Shown here: one piece after another, positions 1 to 9,700 of the stretch
Layout of the letters: every line of letters starts with the position of its first letter
How positions within the stretch are numbered: position 1 is the first letter of the stretch
Assembly (NCBI GenBank): GCA_950097015.1
Contig: CATNEN010000007.1
Location: 6,438,001-6,502,000, forward strand
Direction: 5' to 3'
Length of the DNA: 64,000 bases
DNA from: Macrostomum hystrix
Lineage: Eukaryota; Platyhelminthes; Macrostomidae
Program-made: the position numbers and the translations under genes
Notes under the pieces: generated by a model
Seen by the model: only the letters and a program-made list of their open reading frames with translations
Databases searched by the model: none
Told to the model about the DNA's origin: nothing

Positions 1-2
1 GG

Positions 3-3000
3 GCAGCGCAGTCGTGCTCGGCCGCAAGTGCGTGTGCAAGCTGCGGCGGCGCCCATAGTCGGCAGCAGTGTAAGCTGCGCGAGGCCAAATGCCACGGCTG
101 CGGTAAGGTCGGCCACATCCGGAAGGTGTGCAAGTCATCCAGGCTGCACAAAGTAGATCCCGAGCCGGCTGAGGCGCAGGAGCCCCTTTTCAGCCTTAGG
201 CAAGGCGGATCAAGCAAGGGACTGGTAGTCAAGTTGCTTGTTCAGGGCAGCCCATGCTGTTTCGAGGTGGACACCGGGTCCGCCCTCACTGTCATACCCA
301 AGAACCTGCAAGAGGAGGTCCTGCCGGACTTGCGCTTGTCGCCGACCTCCACGGTGCTGCGTACCTACACTGGAGAAAGCTTTCGGCCAGTCGGGCAGGC
401 GGAGGTCACCGTCCAGCACAACAGCCAGGACCTGCGGCTGCCACTGCTGGTCGTCGAACAAGGCGACGTCGCGTTGCTCGGCCGAGACTGGCTGGCGAAG
501 CTGAAACTTGACTGGCCGAGGATCTTCGGGCAAGTCAACTCGGTGACTGGCGAGGCGGATGGTCTGATCGCGCAGTTTCCCGAGGTCTTCCAAGGCGGCC
601 TGGGCACCTATCGGCACGGCGAGGTGAAGCTGCACATGCCTGCGGAGGCTAAGCCACGCTTTTTCAAGGCCAGGCCGGTCCCCTACGCGCTCCGAGAACG
701 CGTTGACGACGAGCTTCGGCGGATGGAGGCGGACGGCATCATCACATCAGTCAAGTACTCAGACTGGGCGGCGCCCATCGTGCCCGTGGTTAAGAAGAAC
801 GGTGCAGTGCGGATCTGCGGAGACTATAAGCTGACCTACAATGCGGAGGCTACGCCAGAGCTGTACCCGCTGCCGCGCATCGAAGACTTGTTCGCTAAGT
901 TGGGCGGCGGCTGCAAGTGGTCCAAGCTGGACATGTCGAACGCCTTTCTGCAGCTGCCCCTGTCTAAGGACAGTAAGATTTTCTTGACCATCAATACGCA
1001 GCGAGGTCTGTTCCAGCTGAACCGCATGCCATTTGGCATCAACTGCGCCAGCGCCGTGTTCCAGCGCACGCTCGACTCTCTGCTCGGTGACCTGGAGTCG
1101 GTGCAAGTCTTCGTTGACGATATCCTGGTGACAGGCAGAACTCTGCAGCATCATCGCGAGAATCTCACCAAGGTCCTTCAACGCCTCCAGGAGGCGGGTC
1201 TACGGTTAAACAAGGACAAGTGCGAGTTCTTCCGCGACTCGGTCGATTACCTGGGCCATCGGATCGACAGCCAAGGTCTGCGGCCGCTGGCGGAGAAGGT
1301 GACGGCAGTGCAGGACGCGCCGGCGCCCACTGATTGCAGTCAGCTTCGAGCCTATCTCGGCATGCTAACTCACTACGGTAAGTTTCTGCCTCATCTGTCT
1401 ACCGTGGTCGCTCCGCTCAACCAGTTGCTGACTAAGAACGCCCGCTGGTGCTGGGGAGAGCCCCAGCAGCTGGCCTTCCAGAGGTCCAAGCGCCTACTGC
1501 TCGAGTCTCCGGTGCTTGTTCACTACGACTCGAAGCTGCCGCTGCGATTAGAGTGCGACGCCAGCCCCTACGGACTCGGCGTGGTGCTGACACATCGCAT
1601 GGACGGCCAGGACCGAGCGATCGCCTTCGCCAGCCGCAGCCTGACTACGGCTCAGAAGGGCTACTCGCAGCTGGACAAAGAGGCCCTTGCGATCATGTTC
1701 GGCCTCCAGCGTTTCAATCAGTTCCTGCAAGGCCGCAAATTTGTCATCGTGACCGACCACAAGCCGCTCCTGGGACTTCTAGGCGAGCACAAAGGCATCC
1801 CTGAGCACGCGGCTGCCCGCATGCAGCGCTGGGCGATCCGCTTGGCTGGTTATGACTATGCGCTTGAGTTCCGGCCCACCAGCAAACACGCAAACTGCGA
1901 TTCACTGTCCCGGCTGCCGCTGCCGAGACAGTTCGAGGAGGAGCCGGCCGTAAACGCCCTGCTGCTCGACGAGGAGACCGGGTCTGCTATCACGGCTCAG
2001 GCGGTGGCACGGCACACGCGTTCGGATGCTACCCTCGGCCGGGTGCTTCGCTGCCTGCAGACGGGCGCCCCGATGGCGTCGTCGGACCTGACGGACTTCG
2101 CGAGGCGGCAAGACGAGCTGAGCGTCGAGCAGGGCTGCGTGCTGTGGGGTGCCCGAGTAGTGGTACCGACGGCCCTGCGGCAAGGCGTGCTGGATGAGCT
2201 TCACCAGGCGCACCCCGGCATCAACCGCATGCGAGCGCTGGCCCGCAGCTACGTCTGGTGGCCCGGTCTGGACAGGCAGCTCGAGACGACCGTCAAGGCC
2301 TGCCGGACCTGCATGCTGAACCAGGCCGATCCGCCCAAGGCGCCGGTGCAGCCGTGGCCGTTCCCAGCCGAACCGTGGGCAAGGCTGCACATTGACTTCG
2401 CCGGGCCCGTCAACGGCCGCACCTACCTGGTCATTGTGGACGCCTTCAGTAAGTGGCCGGAGGTTCTGCAGGTGCACAGTGTGACGGCGGCGGCGACCAT
2501 TGAGCGTCTTCGTGAGGTGTTCGCGAGACTGGGCATTCCGCGCGTGCTGGTCTCTGACAACGGCACGCAGTTTACCTCAGGGGAGTTCAGCGAGTTCACC
2601 AGGCGCAACGGCATTCGTCACGTCTTCTCGGCGCCCTTCCACCCGGCCACAAACGGCCAGGCGGAGAGATTCGTGCAGGTGCTCAAGCGACATCTGCTCA
2701 AGAGCGGCCACTCGACAGCCGCACTGCAACAAATGCTAATTTCCTACCGCAACACGCCGCACTCAATCACCGGCGCGGCCCCCAGTCAGCTGCTCATCGG
2801 TCGCAGACTACGCAGCCGGCTGGACCTACTGATGCCATCGCTGACGAACAGCATGCAGCAGCGCCAAGAGCAGCAAGTGGAGCAGCAGCCGCGAGCACGC
2901 GAGTTCCATGCCGGCGACCCAGTGCTGCTGCGCGACTTCAGCTCGGATGCCAGGACCGGCGGCGGCCGCTGGACAGAGGGCACTGTCGTTTCCGCCGGGT

Positions 3001-3293
3001 CCCGCAACTGCGCCGTCGATGTTCGCGGAACTATCCACCGGCGGCACACAAACCAGCTGCTGTCGGCCGCCCTCCCACCGCCGACAACTCCCGTGACCCC
3101 GCTAGTAGTCACAGCCGAGGCACCGTCGACATTGGCGGAGCCTGGCGGTCAGGACATCGAGGCGCCGACAGTCGGGGCAGCCGCCGACGCCACCGACGCC
3201 GCCGACGCTAGCGATGCAACGTCCCCGACAGACACACCAGCTCGTCGCTACCCGCTACGGCAAAGGCGACCACCCGAGCGGTTGCAATCGTGA
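3..3293 (+). CDS. gypsy Gag-Pol polyprotein, 3' part
   Basis: The frame is open from the window edge to the TGA at 3291-3293, so the true start lies upstream. Two zinc knuckles come first: one slightly irregular (about 33-71) and one canonical C-x2-C-x4-H-x4-C (about 90-131). Next are a retroviral-type aspartic protease with DTG at about 270-278, a reverse transcriptase with the FVDD catalytic box at 1109-1120, and an RNase H with DAS and TDHKP motifs (about 1540-1770). The integrase has an HHCC zinc finger (about 2190-2310) and the D, D, E catalytic residues in HIDF (about 2390), SDNG (about 2553) and GQAERF (about 2660). The C-terminal tail is Ala/Thr/Pro rich and no chromodomain is visible. 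All key residues are present, so the protein looks functional. Gag and Pol share one frame here with no frameshift signal. Confidence 0.93.
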   Translation, partial: AAQSCSAASACASCGGAHSRQQCKLREAKCHGCGKVGHIRKVCKSSRLHKVDPEPAEAQEPLFSLRQGGSSKGLVVKLLVQGSPCCFEVDTGSALTVIPKNLQEEVLPDLRLSPTSTVLRTYTGESFRPVGQAEVTVQHNSQDLRLPLLVVEQGDVALLGRDWLAKLKLDWPRIFGQVNSVTGEADGLIAQFPEVFQGGLGTYRHGEVKLHMPAEAKPRFFKARPVPYALRERVDDELRRMEADGIITSVKYSDWAAPIVPVVKKNGAVRICGDYKLTYNAEATPELYPLPRIEDLFAKLGGGCKWSKLDMSNAFLQLPLSKDSKIFLTINTQRGLFQLNRMPFGINCASAVFQRTLDSLLGDLESVQVFVDDILVTGRTLQHHRENLTKVLQRLQEAGLRLNKDKCEFFRDSVDYLGHRIDSQGLRPLAEKVTAVQDAPAPTDCSQLRAYLGMLTHYGKFLPHLSTVVAPLNQLLTKNARWCWGEPQQLAFQRSKRLLLESPVLVHYDSKLPLRLECDASPYGLGVVLTHRMDGQDRAIAFASRSLTTAQKGYSQLDKEALAIMFGLQRFNQFLQGRKFVIVTDHKPLLGLLGEHKGIPEHAAARMQRWAIRLAGYDYALEFRPTSKHANCDSLSRLPLPRQFEEEPAVNALLLDEETGSAITAQAVARHTRSDATLGRVLRCLQTGAPMASSDLTDFARRQDELSVEQGCVLWGARVVVPTALRQGVLDELHQAHPGINRMRALARSYVWWPGLDRQLETTVKACRTCMLNQADPPKAPVQPWPFPAEPWARLHIDFAGPVNGRTYLVIVDAFSKWPEVLQVHSVTAAATIERLREVFARLGIPRVLVSDNGTQFTSGEFSEFTRRNGIRHVFSAPFHPATNGQAERFVQVLKRHLLKSGHSTAALQQMLISYRNTPHSITGAAPSQLLIGRRLRSRLDLLMPSLTNSMQQRQEQQVEQQPRAREFHAGDPVLLRDFSSDARTGGGRWTEGTVVSAGSRNCAVDVRGTIHRRHTNQLLSAALPPPTTPVTPLVVTAEAPSTLAEPGGQDIEAPTVGAAADATDAADASDATSPTDTPARRYPLRQRRPPERLQS

Positions 3294-3351
3294 TTAGGGA
3301 CTCGAATGGACTATGCGGATCGACTGGGATGTTTCTAGCCTAGGGGGGAGA

Positions 3352-3632
3352 TGTCGGGCTATGTCAATTGTTGGTGCAGTCGCTGTCGTTGTTGTAATAG
3401 TTCAGTTTATTTAAGTGCACGCGCGCCACCCCCGCCGCTGTTATTTACTTTGATGTGTCTTATACAACCACCCATCCTCCACCCTATTGTTATCTCGTGT
3501 GATTGCTGAATCATGCCTGTCTGGCACAATATATATTGATCGAAGGTGCACGGCTAGAGTTTGCGCTTGTGACTGTCCTGCAACCTGCTCAATGCGTTTG
3601 CTTCTGTTCTTCAATTAACACACGACTTCACA
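3352..3632 (+). repeat. Putative 3' LTR of the gypsy element
   Basis: The segment follows a G-rich polypurine tract, begins TGTCGGGC, ends in CA (ACTTCACA) and holds a TATA-like stretch (AATATATATT, about 3529-3538) that could be the U3 promoter. Boundaries are inferred from the TG...CA rule and tract position only, because the 5' LTR is outside the window. The antisense strand carries an AATAAA (3406-3411) that could serve the converging lipoprotein gene. Confidence 0.55.
3406..3411 (-). terminator. Candidate poly(A) signal AATAAA for the lipoprotein gene, inside the LTR
   Basis: On the minus strand the first canonical AATAAA I find after the lipoprotein stop codon (3715) is about 305 nt downstream, and it falls inside the antisense gypsy LTR. 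Use of the site is inference. Confidence 0.35.
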
Positions 3633-3714
3633 GGTTCATTGCCTAATGCGAGCTTTTAAGTCAAGGGATTCAGTAGAGCGTAAATGTTTTCAGACTTCAA
3701 AGGCTAGAAGAAGT

Positions 3715-6700
3715 TCAGCAAGCACTCACTGTAAATGTGAACTCTCGTATCGGTCGGTAGATGAACTTGAACGACTTGTTGACACCCTGCGAGGGTACCT
3801 CGATCTTCACATCACCGAGCATCAGGCGTCGCAATGTGCCGCCCTCCGTGTAGTTGCCCCTCATAATCGCCACGCTTAGCCTCGAGCTGGCCTCGTCGCC
3901 GAGCGTTGCTCCGCTGGTCTCAAGCAGCAAGTCGATACGGCGCAGACGGCGCTGGTAGCCAACTCGGGCCCGCGCTACTTCGCGGTCGCTAGCGAGTTGC
4001 CGCAGCACCAGAGCGGAGCCTCCCTCAGTGCCTGTCGTAGCCTCCTGCCACAGCTCCAGCTTCATATGGTCGTGCAGGAATGGAGCCTGGCAGCTTGCTG
4101 ACACCGCCCAGACAATCTCGGAGTCTCTGTTGTAGTTCGCCAGCAGGTCCAGTCGGATCTCCTTCTCAGACGAGCGCTTTGCGTCCCAGGCAAAGCCCAG
4201 GCCTAGGCCCAGCGACCGACCGGGCTCGCTCAGAGGTTGAAAATCCAGGCGAAGCAGCCGAGTCGGCAAATCGAGCTCCAGCGTCCTCTGCATCGGCCGC
4301 GGTCCCTGCCTGAGAGCCCAGACCAGCCCATGACCGCGACGCTTGTTTAGGAAGAACTCGACGCTCTTTCTTGACTGCGTCAGGTCATACTCTCTGGCAA
4401 TCACGACATGCCTCTGCGGCGACTCTGTTTCAAAGCGGAAGTTACGACCACCAGGTTGGCCTGTAGAGCCTAGACTGACATTCACAGAGTATGGGCCGCT
4501 CAGCACGTTGCCAAGCTTGATCAACTTGCTGCTGAATAACTTCGAACTGTCGGGTTGGGAGAAGTCAAACAGAAGCTCCCAGTCTGTGAATCCCGTGGCT
4601 CGCACCCCTCCCTGACTCAGCTTGCTGGGCCAAGTGTTGGACGCACCCTGCAGTCGAGCGCTGACAACGCTTCTGCTTACGTCGTCCACAAATATCTGAC
4701 TGTCGAATATCAAAGCGTAGTTCTGCTTAGCTGGATCTAGTCCGGCACTAACCAGTGCCCTGATTGATTTGGCTGACCACAGTAGACCAGCGTCGGACGT
4801 TAGTTCTGCTTCGATGTTAATTCCGGCTTGCTCAGGCTGTTTTGTAACTGTTGCAAACCCGGCTAGCATACCAGTGCCCTCGCGACCGTAGCTTAGTTGC
4901 ACTTTTCGTCCGTTCTCTACCGGCGAGAGCTTGGCCACCAGATCCAAAGAGCGACGTAGTCCTAGCAACGGCAATGTCAGCTTCAATGAAACCGATCGTG
5001 TGCCGGATTGATCAACTCTTGACGTCCGGAAGCTTGGAAATCCCAGTGTCAGATTGATCGCCTCGCCAGCGCGCAGGCGAAGTCGTTCCTCCTCGAGGTC
5101 GAACATGAATACATCTGCTATTTGGGTCCGGAGGTCAACTATTTTGTCAATCCGATCCATATTCGCGCTCAACTGCCACAGACTGCCTCCCGTCGACCTG
5201 GTCAGATTGCCGCTGGCGCTGAGAAGCTGTGGAAAGCGACTTAGATTGTGACGATATGTGAGGCTGCCAACTGCAGGGGAGTCGAAGTTAAAAATAAAAT
5301 GACCTTTCACGCCGCCTTGGTTTTGCAAAGTCAGAGAAAATGGTGTGGTAGGCAGGCGGATGGTAATTCCTGGCAAGATTTTCACCTTCGAATTGACCTG
5401 GTGGACACTGTGAGCAACTGTGAGGCTAGAGTTTTGACCTATGATATATGTTACAAGTAAGACGTTTGGCGCAGAGCTGCTGCCGTATTTAAAGCTTGCC
5501 TGGCCGGGCTTGAAGACAATTTCTGCCAGCGAGGCCGAATTATCATGCTGAATTTCCACAATAAATCTTTGGCCAGCTCCGGTGCTGCTGGAAGACCAGC
5601 TTACTTGATAGACAACTGGAGTCCCAGTCTTCACAACCAGCTCAAAACCGGCATCCGAAAACTTATTCAGCTGAAATTCTTTCCCAAAAATGCTCACTTG
5701 GCCGGTTCTGATTTCCAGTGCATCGGTAACTTCGATTCGGGCAGAAATCGGGCTGGAAGCAGCAGTTTCGTCATTCGTCCTGGCGATCGACAAGCGCCAC
5801 TCGCTGATTCCTGTGCCAGCTAGTGGCGAATGCAAGAGCTGAATAGACCAGCTTTGGGGCGACTTGATTACAAATCCAAAGTCTGAGTGGTTCGCTAAGG
5901 AAAAGACCGGCCTGAGTGGTTGGGGGGTCGCGTACCAAAATAAGCTGCCGGTCAAGGTGTTCACAGAGGAGCGCATGGCTGCGAAGTTGAGCTCCTTGTC
6001 GGCACCGAATAGGTAGTCCGCTCTGATTGATCTAGGCTCAAATTTGTCCAGGACGGTACCAAAGTCGAAAACTGCGAAGGCCAAACCGCGAATGCCTTCA
6101 TGATCGGCACTCTGATTGTAGCTCATCCTGATCAGATCCGCGACTCTTCCATTAGCCTGAGCAATGCTTAGCAAAGCCAGCTTTCTCTCCAAATGGTTGA
6201 CTAGCTGTATTGAAACGCCTGGGAAACTTTCGGAGCTGAGCCTCAAATCCACTAGCAAGTCTAGTGGCTCCGCTCTCAGTGGCCAAGTGGAATTCACGGT
6301 GCCATGGATGAAGATCTGCTCCGACACCAGGAAGCTATTTCTAGCGCGGAACTGTACGGAGCGGGTGGCAGTCCCGACCTGGCCTTGCAGTATGGAGAAA
6401 GCCAGCTCCGCTCTTCGCTCGCCAAACTCAAAATCCGCATTAGATCTCCGTGGGTCCAGTTCAAGGCGAGCTCCGTAGCTGAGCGCCTGGCCGGAGCTGC
6501 TGACGGTCCTCAACTTGAGCTCAGCCAGCAGCGGTGAGAACTCAAGAATGCTGGACAAGCGCAGCAGCGTTAGTTCTTTTCCGCCACGCTCGGGAGATGT
6601 CACTGCCAGCAGCAGGTCGAACTCTTTCGAGTGCCTCAGCCGGAATAACGCTTCTCCACCGAACTTTCGATACTTGATGTAATTCTCCAGGCCCGTCAGC

Positions 6701-9700
6701 TCAATGTCGCTCTTCACAGAGATCAGCCTCTTGATCACGCTGGGGTTCACATTGGTCGAGACGATGCCAGATTGTTTCAGTCCGATGTTCCAGCCAAAGG
6801 CAATAAACTTCGCAATCGAAGTGACATTCCATGCGCCAGGAAGTTCCGGGTGCAGAGTTCGACCAACTTTAAGCCCAAATTCTTGGAATTGCTGATGCTT
6901 TGTCTTCAAATCAATCCGACTGCCTGTATTCGAGTGCTCTAATTTGGCAGACACAACATTCATATAGTCGACTTGAACTTCCGACTCTAAAGACATGGGC
7001 ACAGAGCCTCTTCGAAACTCAACGCGGCTTCCGAGCTGTCTGTATGGCAAAAAGGAAAACTCGTTGGTCAACGAATTTTGCAGCAAGACTGCGGTGGGGG
7101 ATCGGGCCAGTTGCAAATCAAAACTGGCATTCGCTTTCGACGTTCCTACGACCGATTTCAAACGATGCACTTTTCCTTCTGCCTTGATGTCCTTCCAAAT
7201 GCCAATCATTCCATCAGAGTCTAACTCTCGGTTCAAAACATGGCCATCGATTTTTGCATTGAGCTCCAGCAAACAGTCTGTGGGCATGTCAGCTTCAGTC
7301 CACAGGCAGCTCAGCTTCTCCTTCAGCATGGCGGATGTGTTCGCGGCGACTCTGTGCCAACCCCAAGTGTCGCTGGATGTCAGGTCGAGCTTGACCTCGG
7401 TCAGTGCCTTGTCGCTCTGCATCTGAGCCTCAATGCGTGTCTTTAGCGAGTGACCGAATCCGTTGGCCTCCGCTTGAACGACTCGCAACCAGGGAGATTC
7501 ACCGTTGCCATCGCTGGAGTTTCTTAACAAGGACAAGCCATAGTTCAGAACTTCTGTGCCGTTCAGCAGAACCCTCAGCTGGTTCTTCCAGACGACGCCA
7601 TTGGTTTGCATGATATCGATCACGTTCTGCAGCTCGGTGTGACGATCGGGTTCTGAACCCGTAAGCCTGGATTTCTCGTTGAACCTAATGGACGCAAGGA
7701 AGCGAACAAATAGAGACCAACTGTAGCGAAGATTATAGCGACCGGCCATGATGCGGTTCTGATACTGCAGGAACCTCAGCAAGCTGGCGGCTGTCTCTCG
7801 GCTGAGCTGCCGTGTGGTCTCCAGAATGTACACATCTTCCTGCACCATCAGCAACGCGTGGTGCTTCAGCTGGTGATCCTCTGCTAGGCCAGTGTATGCG
7901 AAATTCTGTCGGCATTCAAACAGCCGCGTCGAGCCAATTGTCATGCTGGTGTTGACGCTGAGGATTCCCTCCTGTAGCCAGGACACGCCCGACTGCAGCC
8001 TCATTCCAGTGTTGAACTTGCTCTGCACAAACAGCTCGTGCTTCATTGGCCCAAGGGAGCCACCCTCGCGCTGCAGCCTGTGGTCCAAATGGATCAGCGT
8101 CTCACCAGCGTGAACCATCTTCAAGATCTGCCTACCTGCCGGCTCCCGTCCATTGACGTAGTTCTTCAGGTGCCAGAAGTGCGTGACCTCGGAGCTCTGA
8201 CGCACGATGTGGATGCCCAGTTGCGCTTCAAAGGCCTGACGCAGCCACTCCCATTGGGCTCTAGGCAGGAATCGAAGAATTCCCTTGTATTCAGCTTTGA
8301 AGTCTTCATAGCGGAGTCCACAATCGATTGAGTATAGATATTGACGGCCAACGCGCCCTGCGTCTCCGTCAATTTGCTCAGCATCGCCCATCTCAACTCT
8401 GAGTCCTTCCAGCTTGGCAGTGACTTCTCGGTCCCTGAAATACTTCAGTTGGCCGCTGCCGACTGCGATGAATGTCCCGACGTTGATGGTCTCTATGAGT
8501 CCTACAACGAGCTGAAAGTCTAGCGGAGACCGGCGCATGGTCGGGCCAAGGCGCAGGTTGTGCCGCACGCTCACATTGGCCTGGCTGCTGACACCGATGG
8601 AGCGACGCAGTTTCGCGTGCAGACTGTGCACAATTCTCGGTCCCTCCGAGCTGTGCACCTCCAAGTCGTACATGATGGCGCCGTAGTCCCTACGAGAACC
8701 TTTGAACCTGTTCTCGTACTGCAGCCGATACTGCACGGAGTGTAGGACGCCAGTGGGCGACGTGTACTCTGAAGACATTCGCCAATTGAAGTCGGGCGCC
8801 ACGGAGGTTTGAAAATCGTAGATTAGCCTCAGCTGATTGCCGCTCTGCATGGTAAGATTGAACTTTGTGGTTGCACGGGGCAGCAGCAGCATTGCGCGAC
8901 CGTTCATCTGATGGGACAGTGAAATCTCCATCCGCTGTCTCGCCTTGTCCTTCCGGTAGAAAGTGCCCGTCAGCAGCAGCGGCGACTCGGCCGACTGCCA
9001 CTGAGCTAAGCCTTCCGCCTTGTACTCCACCGCGCCAATTTGCATCTCCGCCTCCATCGATGAGCCCCCACCTGTGCGGCTGACGTTGGCGGCAAAGGAG
9101 ACTGGAAACACGGGGTTCAACAGCTCGAACTTCCAGCTGGAGTGCGCGCCAGAACGTGTGGAAACCAAGGCCAGTTTGACCATCCGATCCGATGAGTTGC
9201 GATCTCCGATCAGCAATTCCAGTCTCTTGCTGCCAGCATCAGCACTTGGCGACCTACTCAAGCGTGAGTAGATCTCAAAGGCGCCAAAGCTGTCGTCCTT
9301 GTCCAGGTAAAGCTGAAAGCGGCTGGGTCTTCTGTGAAGACTCTGTAGAAGGTCTTCAAGGCCTTGCTTCATCTTGGACTGTGACTCATCTGCGAGCTGC
9401 TCAGACTCCAAGCAGATCGCGTGCCCGGTGTACTTCATCACGAAGCTTCCCGAGCACTTTTCCACCAGCTCCATCTTGGCATTCGGCACGAGCGGCTTCT
9501 CAAGTAGCGTCGCGCGGCCTTGCGAATCAGCCTCGTGCCAGAAGAAAATGGCATCGGTCTTGGCGTCCGCCAGGCTCTGCCGCTTCCTCAGTGGCTCGAG
9601 CTTCACGGAGAACTTCTCATCGGTTTCGGCCACGTTGAGCTGGGCTCGCTGCAGGCTGAACCGCACCCCGGTGTTAGTCAGCCAGCTCGTGTTGATCCTG

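Larger units (their letters stand above)
1..3632 (+). mobile_element. Ty3/gypsy LTR retrotransposon, 5' end outside window
   Basis: The sequence shows a gag nucleocapsid tail, protease, reverse transcriptase, RNase H and integrase in one open frame, then a purine tract (about 3342-3350) and a putative 3' LTR. The order protease-RT-RNase H-integrase is that of Ty3/gypsy elements. The 5' LTR and most of gag lie before the window, so LTR identity, age and target-site duplication cannot be judged. The element is on the plus strand and converges on the minus-strand lipoprotein gene ending at 3715. The open frame has no internal stop, which suggests a recent copy. Confidence 0.93.
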
